From Chloroflexota bacterium (GTDB lineage: Bacteria > Chloroflexota > Anaerolineae > Ardenticatenales > Ardenticatenaceae), in contig DOUV01000015.1 in assembly GCA_003520455.1 (NCBI GenBank), positions 1 to 33,804 on the forward strand: a stretch of DNA of 33,804 nt, given 5' to 3'. This document shows positions 25,346 to 32,973 of the stretch, piece by piece. The notes under the pieces are model-generated. The model made no database searches. It saw only the letters and a list, made by a program, of their open reading frames with translations, and was not told where the DNA came from. The translations under genes and the position numbers were made by a program. Position 1 is the first letter of the stretch; every line of letters begins with the position of its first letter.

Positions 25346-25987
25346 ATGACACGTTGGGGAATGGTCATCGATCTGCGGAAGTGTGTCGGCTGCCAGACCT
25401 GCACCATCATGTGCAAGCAGACCAACAACCTCCCACCCGGCGTCTTCTGGCGGCGTGTGGCCGACTGTGAGGTGGGGCACTATCCCGATGTGCAGCGGGT
25501 CTTCCTGCCGATGGGCTGCATGCACTGTCGTGACGCGCCCTGCCTGGAAGTCTGCCCCACCACGGCGACCTACCGCCGGCCCGACGGCATCGTCGATATC
25601 CACTATGGGCTCTGCATCGGGTGTGGCTACTGCATCGTGGCCTGTCCATACCTGGCCCGCACAATCATCTTCGAGCAGGAGCCCTACTACCAGGCGGGCT
25701 TCACTGCGCCCGAGATGGCCATGGCCGACCCAGAGCGCGTCGGCGTCTGCACCAAGTGCAACTTGTGCCTGCCACGCGTAGAGGCCGGTCTGGCCCAGGG
25801 GCTCCAGCCAGGCATTGACTTTGAGGCTACGCCCGCGTGTGTCGGGGCCTGTATTTCCAATGCGCTGCACTTCGGTGATCTGAACGATCTCGATAGTCCG
25901 GTGTCGCGACTGATCCGGGAGAACAAAACCAGCCGCATCCTGGAAGAGCTCGGCACGGATCCCGGCGTGTACTACATCGTGGAGTGA
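25346..25987 (+). CDS. padC: Four-cluster Fe-S subunit, PadC-like
   Basis: A 213-residue electron-transfer subunit of the DmsB/PsrB/NrfC type. Cysteine sets: 13-16-19-23 (CVGCQTCTIMC), 58-61-66-70 (CMHCRDAPCLEVC), 90-93-96-100 (CIGCGYCIVAC) and 135-138-141 with 165-169 (CTKCNLC and CVGAC). This supports four [4Fe-4S] clusters. It has no signal peptide, in keeping with a cytoplasmic complex. It would pass electrons from the Mo-enzyme to the membrane subunit. AAGGAGATG precedes the start. The stop nearly touches the next gene. Confidence 0.85.
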   Translation: MTRWGMVIDLRKCVGCQTCTIMCKQTNNLPPGVFWRRVADCEVGHYPDVQRVFLPMGCMHCRDAPCLEVCPTTATYRRPDGIVDIHYGLCIGCGYCIVACPYLARTIIFEQEPYYQAGFTAPEMAMADPERVGVCTKCNLCLPRVEAGLAQGLQPGIDFEATPACVGACISNALHFGDLNDLDSPVSRLIRENKTSRILEELGTDPGVYYIVE

Positions 25988-25992
25988 TCGCT

Positions 25993-26877
25993 ATGGAACT
26001 TATTCAACCGATGAAGCAGAGGGTGTGGAAGTGGCCCGCCGTGGTCAATTTCACGTTGGGCGGCCTGGGCACCGGTTTCTACCTGGTGGGTCTGGCGGCC
26101 GGAGCACCGGAGGGAGCTGGTTTCGTGCAACTCGCTCTGTTCAAGCTGCTGGGTCCCCTGTTGGCGAGCCTGGGGTTTCTTGCGCTGACAACCGAGGCCG
26201 GCCGGCCGCTGCGAGGTTACAACCTCTTGCGCCACCTGCGCCGCTCGTGGATGTCCCGCGAGACGCTGGCGGCCGCGGTCTTCATCCCGGCCGCAGCCGC
26301 CGACTGGTTCTTTCCTCACCCGGTCTTGAAGGGGCTTGCTGGGGCGGCGGCGTTGGGGTTGATGATCAGCCAGGGCTTTATCGTCTACCGCGCCCGAGGG
26401 GTAACAGCCTGGAACGTGCCCCTGATGCCGCTCTTCTTCGTGACCTCAGCCTTTGCTACGGGGAGCGGTCTGATGGTGCTGCTGGTGGCACTCGGCGGAT
26501 CGAGTGGACTGTCCGGGTCAGCATCATTCCTTCTACCGGTCGGATTGATCTCGTTGGCCCTGAACCTGGCGCTGTGGCTTCTGTACCTCTCTGAAGCTGA
26601 CCCCGCCTTCCAACAGGCGACCAAAACGCTGCGCCGTCCGGATACCATGACATTCGTCGTCGGGATGGGGCACCTGCTTCCGGCCCTCTTGATGGTCGTT
26701 GCACTCGGCAGCGAAAACACCCCTCTGCTCAGAGCAATCACCGCGGCTGTCGCCGGTGCCTCTGTGATTGCCGGCGGCGTCAGCCAGAAGAGCGGTGTTA
26801 TCCTGGGGGCCGGTTATCTGCGAGCAATTGCGCTGGGGGTTCCCTACCAACGGGTCCATATTCGCCCAGAGGCGTAA
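25993..26877 (+). CDS. padD: NrfD/DmsC-type membrane anchor, PadD-like
   Basis: A very hydrophobic protein of 294 residues with about eight membrane segments, for example VVNFTLGGLGTGFYLVGLAA, LMPLFFVTSAFATGSGLMVL, and FVVGMGHLLPALLMVVALG. The layout matches NrfD/PsrC-type quinone-reactive subunits without visible heme histidines in pairs. The start ATG 25993 has GGAG at 25981-25984. A GTG at 25984 overlapping the previous stop would add three residues. It should deliver electrons to quinone. Confidence 0.8.
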   Translation: MELIQPMKQRVWKWPAVVNFTLGGLGTGFYLVGLAAGAPEGAGFVQLALFKLLGPLLASLGFLALTTEAGRPLRGYNLLRHLRRSWMSRETLAAAVFIPAAAADWFFPHPVLKGLAGAAALGLMISQGFIVYRARGVTAWNVPLMPLFFVTSAFATGSGLMVLLVALGGSSGLSGSASFLLPVGLISLALNLALWLLYLSEADPAFQQATKTLRRPDTMTFVVGMGHLLPALLMVVALGSENTPLLRAITAAVAGASVIAGGVSQKSGVILGAGYLRAIALGVPYQRVHIRPEA

Positions 26878-26904
26878 GGCCGAACGGCACACCGGAGGAC
26901 GGCG

Positions 26905-27411
26905 ATGGCGGGAAGGGAAGCGTCGGCGGATGCGCGAGTCCAACTGACCCGACAGCAGCAGCTTGTTGTGTGGGCGATGAATGCGATTCGGCCCTTGCTC
27001 GAGCCGCCTGGTACGGCACGGGACCTGATTGCGGCCTGGAAAGCGGCGGCTGAACTCCTGGCGACTCTTGAGGGCGTGATCACGCGGCGCCGGATCGGGG
27101 CGGTGTTGGCTCTTTGCGAGCGGGAACATTCCCCCTGCCCGTTCGGCTTCCCCGGGCCCGGGCCAGAATGCGTCTCCCACGTTGTGCGGGGGGAGTGTGA
27201 AATGGTCCAGCGCGTCGAGGAGCGCTGGCAGCGACTCGGCCTGGCCAGCGGCGATGGGCGGTTGGCGCGTTTCCATCCCGTACCCGATTTCGAGCCGGCC
27301 GAGACCGACGCGAGGTGGGCGGACTCGACCACCCGAGCCGAGACGCAGGCCCTGCTGAGCGCCCTGGTGCAGGTGTGGCCGGAGCTACGCATCCAGTTGG
27401 ACGAATCTTGA
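26905..27411 (+). CDS. Unknown 168-residue protein after the pad-like genes
   Basis: Not recognised. GGAGG just upstream supports the start at 26905. The first 70 residues look helical (QQQLVVWAMNAIRPLLEPPG, then ARDLIAAWKAAAELLATLEG). Four cysteines sit in CEREHSPCPFG, PGPECVSHV and RGECEMV (about 74-101), a spacing that could bind a metal. The rest is helical again. Located between the membrane subunit and the zinc dehydrogenase, it might be an assembly chaperone of the Mo-enzyme or an Fe-S protein. Both ideas are inference only. Confidence 0.7.
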   Translation: MAGREASADARVQLTRQQQLVVWAMNAIRPLLEPPGTARDLIAAWKAAAELLATLEGVITRRRIGAVLALCEREHSPCPFGFPGPGPECVSHVVRGECEMVQRVEERWQRLGLASGDGRLARFHPVPDFEPAETDARWADSTTRAETQALLSALVQVWPELRIQLDES

Positions 27412-27604
27412 GCTTGTGCCGCCCGTCCACCGGAGCACCGGTCCCAAGCTGCGCGGTGTGGCAGACGACTCCTCCCCGCGTGGATCGCTGACTCGACTTC
27501 TCCCGTTCTTCCGGCCTACCGGTCGCGGCCTCCGATTCCAGCAGGCGGTGTGGCTGTTCGACTATGTACGTCCAGTCATTGAACATAGACAAGGAGCCTG
27601 AGCG

Positions 27605-28627
27605 ATGAAAGCGGCCCTCTTTCACGGCCCGCATCAACCGTTGACCGTCGAAGACGTGCCGACACCCGCGCCTGGACCGGGCGAGATTCTGGTTCGAGTG
27701 GCGGCCTGTGGCGTCTGTCACACCGACTTGCACTACATCGATCACGGGACGCCTACCTTCAAAAAACCCCCCTTGATCCTCGGCCACGAGGTCGCGGGGA
27801 CGGTGGCGGCGCTGGGTCCGGGGGCAGACGGTTTTCGCGAGGGTGACCGGGTGTTGCTCCCAGCCGTTCTCACCTGCGGCCAGTGCGCCATGTGCAGGAC
27901 CGGCCGGGAGAACATCTGCGACCGGATGGTGATGCCGGGCAACAACATCGATGGCGGGTACGCTGAGTATATGGTCGCCCCGGCGAAGGACGCCTTCGCG
28001 CTTCCCGAGGAGATCCCCCTGGTGGAGGGCGCCATCATCGCTGACGCGATCACCACACCCTATCACGCCGTCGTCCACCGCGGCCGCGTCGCCCCCGGCG
28101 ATTGGGTGGTCGTTGTGGGCTGCGGCGGGATCGGCCTCAATCTGGTTCAGATCGCCGCCGCTCTCGGGGCGCGGGTGATTGCTATCGACGTGGTGGACGA
28201 GAAACTCACGTGGGCGAAGCGGTTGGGCGCCGATACGACCCTGAACCCGCGGCAGGTAGACCGGCTCGACAAGGCAGTGCGCCGCCTCACTGGCCGGGGC
28301 GCCGATATTGCCTTTGAGGCCATCGGTAAAGCTGCCACGCAGGAGCAGGCCTTTAACTGCCTGCGGGCGGGGGGGCGCCTGGTGCTCGTCGGCTACAGTC
28401 CCGAATCAATGTCGCTGAATGCCGGGCGGGTCATGTACCGGGAGATGGAGGTTGTTGGCTCCCTGGGCTGTCGCCCCGTCGACTACCCTCGTGTGATCGA
28501 GATGGCTCGGCGCGGCCAGATCAAGGTGGTCGAGATGGTGACCCACAAATTCCCGCTCGAGGAGATCAATCAGGCTTTCGATACGCTGCGTGGAGGGAGC
28601 GCCTTGCGGGCCGTTGTGACGCCTTGA
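27605..28627 (+). CDS. Zinc alcohol dehydrogenase, candidate 6-hydroxycyclohexenecarbonyl-CoA dehydrogenase
   Basis: A medium-chain dehydrogenase of 340 residues. Catalytic zinc ligands Cys38 and His61 with Glu62 ([18 protein letters not shown]), and structural zinc Cys91, Cys94, Cys97 and Cys105 ([15 protein letters not shown]) are present, then the NAD-binding [10 protein letters not shown]. The known pathway needs an NAD-dependent zinc dehydrogenase (Had) between Dch and Oah, and this is the only candidate of that family in the window. However, it lies apart from the main operon (a 193-base gap precedes it), so a general alcohol dehydrogenase is the alternative. GGAG stands before the ATG. 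Confidence 0.8.
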   Translation: MKAALFHGPHQPLTVEDVPTPAPGPGEILVRVAACGVCHTDLHYIDHGTPTFKKPPLILGHEVAGTVAALGPGADGFREGDRVLLPAVLTCGQCAMCRTGRENICDRMVMPGNNIDGGYAEYMVAPAKDAFALPEEIPLVEGAIIADAITTPYHAVVHRGRVAPGDWVVVVGCGGIGLNLVQIAAALGARVIAIDVVDEKLTWAKRLGADTTLNPRQVDRLDKAVRRLTGRGADIAFEAIGKAATQEQAFNCLRAGGRLVLVGYSPESMSLNAGRVMYREMEVVGSLGCRPVDYPRVIEMARRGQIKVVEMVTHKFPLEEINQAFDTLRGGSALRAVVTP

Positions 28628-28856
28628 CGGAAGCGGATTTTCAACTCAAAATTGACTGGAGCGGCCGGGGGCCCGGATCAGAGAAGCGAGAGGCGTGCTG
28701 GGCGACCGGCCATTTCGTGTTTACCAATGCTCGCATGCTCTCCGCAGAGCACATACCTGGCACAATCATTCCTGCTACCTTTGTTACTGGCGAGGCCACC
28801 ACAGGAGAGCGATGGTGAGTCACCAGGGCGTGTCAGTCGTGGGGAGAGGAGCTTTC

Positions 28857-29630
28857 ATGACCACCACCGAAGAAAGGGCCAGGCGAATCTTTGGGCAGCG
28901 CGCCGCGGCTTACACGACGAGTCGAACCCATGCCGATCCCCACGTCCTGGCCGAGGTCGTCAGACTGTCCGCGCCTCAGCCAGAGTGGAACGCCTTGGAC
29001 ATCGCCACCGGCACCGGCCATACTGCCCTGGCGCTGGCGCCGCATGTGACGTCGGTCGTTGGGATCGATCTGACGCCTGAGATGTTGGCGGAGGCCGAAC
29101 AACTCCGCCGGGCGCAGTCGATCACCAACGTGGTCTTTGCCCTCGGGGATGTACACCATCTGCCCTTTGATGATCAGGTCTTTGACCTGGTCACCTGCCG
29201 TCGCGCGGCCCACCATTTCTCTGCTATCGGGCGGGCGTTGGAAGAAATGCATCGCGTTCTATGTGTCGGCGGACGGCTTGTAATCGACGACCGGAGTGTT
29301 CCCGAGGACGACTTTGTAGATGCGTGCATGAACGAGCTCGATCGCTATCACGACGAGTCTCACGTTCGCCAGTACCGCCCGAGTGAGTGGCGCCAGATGC
29401 TCGAGACGCGCGGCTTCGTGCTCGAGGCGGTCGAGCCTTACACCAGACACCGTCCACTCGCCTCCCTGACAAACGGCGTCTCCACGGAGAATGTCGGCAA
29501 CATCTATTCGGTTCTGGAACGATTGACGGATGCGCAGCGGGCGGCCTTGAACGTGGTTGAAGTCAACGGTCAGCTCTTCCTTAACCACTGGTTCGTGATG
29601 CTCGCGGCCAGGAAAGAAGCGTGGGTGTAG
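28857..29630 (+). CDS. Class I SAM-dependent methyltransferase
   Basis: A protein of 257 residues with motif I LDIATGTGHTALALA, motif II VVGIDLTPEMLAEA and a later LPFDDQVFDLVTCRRAAHHF, all usual in UbiE/Methyltransf_11 proteins. GAGAGGA at 28844-28850 supports the ATG at 28857. The substrate is unknown. The 229-base gap before it (28628-28856) shows nothing that I can support. No clear link to the aromatic genes. Confidence 0.88.
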   Translation: MTTTEERARRIFGQRAAAYTTSRTHADPHVLAEVVRLSAPQPEWNALDIATGTGHTALALAPHVTSVVGIDLTPEMLAEAEQLRRAQSITNVVFALGDVHHLPFDDQVFDLVTCRRAAHHFSAIGRALEEMHRVLCVGGRLVIDDRSVPEDDFVDACMNELDRYHDESHVRQYRPSEWRQMLETRGFVLEAVEPYTRHRPLASLTNGVSTENVGNIYSVLERLTDAQRAALNVVEVNGQLFLNHWFVMLAARKEAWV

Positions 29631-29642
29631 TGAGCGCGCGCG

Positions 29643-30254
29643 ATGCACATGCCCATCGACTGGTGTGACCACTCATACTTGCGACAAGGGACCGAGCGCC
29701 AGCGGGCGGTGTACCGTGCCCTCCAGACACCTGGCGTCTTCACGGTCTTGTCCGATTACACCCCAGTTCTGGTCGGCACGATCCCGTTGGATATCGACGT
29801 CGAGGCCAGCGATCTCGATATCATCTGCGAGGTCCATGATCTGATCCTGTTTGAACGGTTGGTTACGAGATCATTTGGCGATCTGGAAGGCTTTCGCGTA
29901 GCCAGGAAGTCTATCGCGGGCATCCAGTCGCTGGTTGCAAACTTCAACCACGGTGGCTTCCCCGTCGAAATCTTCGGTCAGGCGCGCCCAGTGACCGGTC
30001 AGAATGCCTACCGGCACATGCTGGCCGAGGCCCGCCTCCTTGCCTTCTGGGGCGAGGAGGCGCGGCCAGCAATTCGGCGCTTGAAGCGCTCCGGCCTCAA
30101 GACGGAGCCCGCATTTGTCCGTTACTTCAACCTGGTAGGCGATCCTTACCAGGTACTCCTGGAGTTGGCGCTGCTGAGCGACGAGGAGTTGCGGACGGTC
30201 GCCGGCGGCTCGAGAGACAGTGGTTCATTCTTCGTCCGCGAGGCGGTACCATAG
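29643..30254 (+). CDS. DUF4269 protein (nucleotidyltransferase-like)
   Basis: A protein of 203 residues with GTIPLDIDVEASDLDIICEV, GGFPVEIFGQARPVTGQNAY and RHMLAEARLL, the pattern that I associate with DUF4269. The Asp-x-Asp-containing segment after a Gly suggests a distant nucleotidyltransferase fold. It starts 12 bases after the methyltransferase stop, so the two may be cotranscribed. Biological role unknown. Confidence 0.8.
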   Translation: MHMPIDWCDHSYLRQGTERQRAVYRALQTPGVFTVLSDYTPVLVGTIPLDIDVEASDLDIICEVHDLILFERLVTRSFGDLEGFRVARKSIAGIQSLVANFNHGGFPVEIFGQARPVTGQNAYRHMLAEARLLAFWGEEARPAIRRLKRSGLKTEPAFVRYFNLVGDPYQVLLELALLSDEELRTVAGGSRDSGSFFVREAVP

Positions 30255-30410
30255 CCTCCAACACTTCCTCGTTGGGACCATCTGCCCGCTTTTGCTGACT
30301 GCGTAAATCCACTACCCTCTCACCAAACGGGGGTGTGCTCTCGGCTTCTTCCGGACGTTTTCTGTCGTCCGGTGTCTTTCGGACAATCCAACAGAGAAAG
30401 AGGAGGGGCA

Positions 30411-31328
30411 ATGGAGACTCCTGAGTTGGATATCGTGACCGGAGCATTCGGTTACACAGGCAAGTACATCACCCAACAATTGCTGTCGATGGGGAAAAGC
30501 GTTCGAACGCTGACCGGGCATCCCAACCGTCCGAATCCGTTCGGCGAGCAGGTGACTGTAGCTCCGTTCAACTTCGACAAGCCGAAGGAACTCGTTGAGA
30601 GCTTACGAGGCGCCACAACACTGTACAACACGTACTGGGTGCGCTTTTCCCATGGCGAGAACACGTTCGATCGGGCGGTAGAGAATACCAAAAAGCTGAT
30701 CAACGCGGCCCAAGCAGCGGCTGTCCGCCGGATTGTGCACGTCAGCATCACAAACGCTTCTCCCGAATCCCACCTACCCTACTTTCGTGGGAAAGGCTTA
30801 TTGGAGAATGCAATTCGCCAATCCGGACTGTCCTACGCCATTGTGCGGCCAACCGTGATCTTCGGGGCGGAGGATATTCTAATCAACAATATCGCCTGGT
30901 TCCTCAGACGCTTTCCGCTCTTCGCCATCATGAGGTCGGGCAAGTATCGACTTCAGCCGGTCTTTGTAGAAGACATGGCCGAGATCACCATCGGCGCAGG
31001 CCAGAACAACGAGAACATGATCGTCGACGCGGTTGGCCCCGAGATCTTCACCTTTGCTGAACTGGTTCAACTCATCGCCAACACGATTCATAGTCGCACC
31101 ACACTTATTCACGTAAAACCAGAACTCGCCCTGCTCCTCTCGAGACTGGTCGGCTATGGAGTCCATGATGTGGTCCTCACTCGGGATGAAGTCGAGGGGT
31201 TGATGGCGAACCTGCTGGTCTCGGAGCAACCTCCCACCGGACAGACCCGCCTTAGCGACTGGCTGGCTCAGCATGCCGAGAGCGTGGGAGCCCAGTACGC
31301 CTCCGAGTTGGACAGGCACTATCGCTAA
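30411..31328 (+). CDS. NmrA-like NAD(P)-binding protein
   Basis: A Rossmann-fold protein of 305 residues with TGAFGYTGKYITQQLLSMG near the N-terminus, as in atypical SDR/NmrA or complex-I NDUFA9-like proteins. HVSITNASPESHLPYFRGKG and LSYAIVRPTVIFG follow. The Tyr-x3-Lys pair of active SDRs appears as the altered YFRGK. The function may be sensing or a reductase on an unknown substrate. GAGGAGGGG before 30411 supports the start. Confidence 0.85.
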   Translation: METPELDIVTGAFGYTGKYITQQLLSMGKSVRTLTGHPNRPNPFGEQVTVAPFNFDKPKELVESLRGATTLYNTYWVRFSHGENTFDRAVENTKKLINAAQAAAVRRIVHVSITNASPESHLPYFRGKGLLENAIRQSGLSYAIVRPTVIFGAEDILINNIAWFLRRFPLFAIMRSGKYRLQPVFVEDMAEITIGAGQNNENMIVDAVGPEIFTFAELVQLIANTIHSRTTLIHVKPELALLLSRLVGYGVHDVVLTRDEVEGLMANLLVSEQPPTGQTRLSDWLAQHAESVGAQYASELDRHYR

Positions 31329-31363
31329 AAGGGACGCTCACATTGGAGCTGCGTGCGCGGATC

Positions 31364-31397
31364 AGGTGCGACGCACGTTCCGGAGTGCGTCGCACCT
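31364..31397. repeat. Perfect 13-bp hairpin (dispersed-repeat type)
   Basis: AGGTGCGACGCAC (31364-31376), an 8-base loop, and GTGCGTCGCACCT (31385-31397). There is no T tract, so it is not a classical terminator. The sequence looks like short palindromic dispersed repeats that I associate with Roseiflexus-like genomes. Confidence 0.85.
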
Positions 31398-31439
31398 CCG
31401 TCCAAGGCGAAAAAGGATGAAAGAAAGGAGCTTCCAGGG

Positions 31440-32030
31440 ATGCACAACGACCTCGTACGCCGTTTCTTTCGACTCCTCAACCGCTTCTTCATGGTGCCAG
31501 TCTTTCGCCTCGGACTCGGCCCCATGATGGTCAATCCATTCTCGGGCTACATCATGCTGTTGAAGACCATCGGCCACAAAACGGGCAAAGTGCGCTATGC
31601 ACCGGTAAACTACGCCATCCTTGACGGGAACGTCTACTGTCTGGCCGGTTGGGGGCAGATTGCGCATTGGTATCGAAACCTGCGGGCGCAACCGGCTGTT
31701 GAGGTGCTCCTCCCCGGCGGGGCGCTCGCCGGACTCGCCGAAGAGGTGATCGACCCCGATGAGTCGCTGCGCGCCCTGCGGCAGGTGCTCAAGAATGGCG
31801 GCTTTGCCGGGTTCTTCCTCGGTTGCAATCCGTTCACCGCAGCCGACGAGGTATTGCGCGAAAAGAGCGGCGGCGTACCGGTCGTCCGCATTCGACCGGC
31901 AGGTATCGGCAGCGGAGCCGCCGACCCAGGGGGCTGGCTGTGGGCGTTCGCCCTGGCGGGATTCGTGTGGTGGATGGCTCGTCAGCCGGCGCGGGTCAGC
32001 GCAAGCGAAAGGCGGCGCGCTCGGCCATAA
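31440..32030 (+). CDS. Deazaflavin-dependent nitroreductase-like protein
   Basis: A protein of 196 residues of the small split-barrel F420H2/flavin-binding group. Seen: MLLKTIGHKTGKVRYAPVNY, then LAGWGQIAHWYRNLRAQPAV and GFFLGCNPF, all usual for Ddn-like proteins. A C-terminal hydrophobic stretch (GWLWAFALAGFVWWMA) may anchor it in the membrane, which is not usual for Ddn. The start at 31440 has AAAGGAG upstream. Its last 35 bases overlap the end of acoX on the other strand. Confidence 0.82.
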   Translation: MHNDLVRRFFRLLNRFFMVPVFRLGLGPMMVNPFSGYIMLLKTIGHKTGKVRYAPVNYAILDGNVYCLAGWGQIAHWYRNLRAQPAVEVLLPGGALAGLAEEVIDPDESLRALRQVLKNGGFAGFFLGCNPFTAADEVLREKSGGVPVVRIRPAGIGSGAADPGGWLWAFALAGFVWWMARQPARVSASERRRARP

Positions 32031-32973
32031 GAGCGACGGTGACGTAGGGCCGCATGACCAGGGGGCCGGCCGTCGTCAATTCGAGGCAGATTTCCTGGCC
32101 CGGGAGGAAGGTGACCTCGCGCTCGCCGTCGAGGGCGATGGTACCAGCCCTCGTGGCGCGAAAGCACCGGCGATATCCGGGAGCGACTCGCTCCCACCGC
32201 CGAACGGAGATCGGCTGGAGCCGGCCGGGCGCGATGGGCGCCAGAATCGTGGCCAGGGATGCGCCAAGCTCCACAGCCAGGCCGAGAGGTTCCTCGCGCC
32301 CGATCGGTGCGAGCATCCCGGCGACGGAGCTGAGACCGATATTGGAGGGCGCGGCCTGAGTCACCATCAGAAAGGTGACGATGCTCGGGTCCCAAACCGC
32401 TTTGGCCCCGACAAAGGCCTCGGTGGTGATCGCTGCGTCCACCAGAGCCAGATCCGTGGAGCCATCCACCGCCACAACGATGGCTTTCGACCGCCAACAA
32501 ACTTCGGTGGCCGAAACGATGCCCAGCGCCAGGCCGGCTGCGGCCATCCCGGCCACCGTGCCGTCGATTGTCATAGGGAAGACGTTGTTCGTGCCAGTCG
32601 AGATCGGCAGCAGTGGCGTATCGGCCGATCCACGCGCCACGGCCCGGTTTGTTCCATCACCGCCAAGGGTGATGATACAGCTCACGTCTGGTGCCATACG
32701 CCGGGCCGCCTCCTCGGAATCGCGGGCGGTCCCTTCGATCTCCATGGCGAGCATCTCAACCGCCACACCGGCGGTGTCTGTCGCTCGGAGGCCGATACCG
32801 AACTCGTCGGGCATGACCAGCACACGCTCGACTCCCAGGCGCGCGAGGGCTCGGAACACCCGGCGAACGATCCCCACCTTGTCGTGATTGTTGATGACCG
32901 TTGCGTCGGCGGTGATCCGCCGGGTGTCCTTCCCCGATTGCGGATTGGCGATGATCCCGACAGCGTCAGGCAT
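31996..32973 (-). CDS. acoX: AcoX-like NAD kinase-family protein
   Basis: A protein of 325 residues. The start at 32973 gives MPDAVGIIANPQSGKDTRR, then TLGGDGTNRAVARG (GGDGT at about 104-108), the hallmark of the NAD kinase fold. The length and position next to an E2 gene match AcoX of acetoin/2-oxoacid dehydrogenase operons, whose exact activity is not firmly known. The start overlaps the E2 stop by eight bases (ATGCCTGA), so translation is probably coupled. Confidence 0.88.
   Translation of the reverse strand: MPDAVGIIANPQSGKDTRRITADATVINNHDKVGIVRRVFRALARLGVERVLVMPDEFGIGLRATDTAGVAVEMLAMEIEGTARDSEEAARRMAPDVSCIITLGGDGTNRAVARGSADTPLLPISTGTNNVFPMTIDGTVAGMAAAGLALGIVSATEVCWRSKAIVVAVDGSTDLALVDAAITTEAFVGAKAVWDPSIVTFLMVTQAAPSNIGLSSVAGMLAPIGREEPLGLAVELGASLATILAPIAPGRLQPISVRRWERVAPGYRRCFRATRAGTIALDGEREVTFLPGQEICLELTTAGPLVMRPYVTVALMAERAAFRLR

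Noticed and set aside
22109..26877. Polysulfide, tetrathionate or arsenate reductase complex
   Set aside because: Those catalytic subunits are exported by the Tat route. No such signal is present here, and the N-terminal Cys motif is unusual for them.
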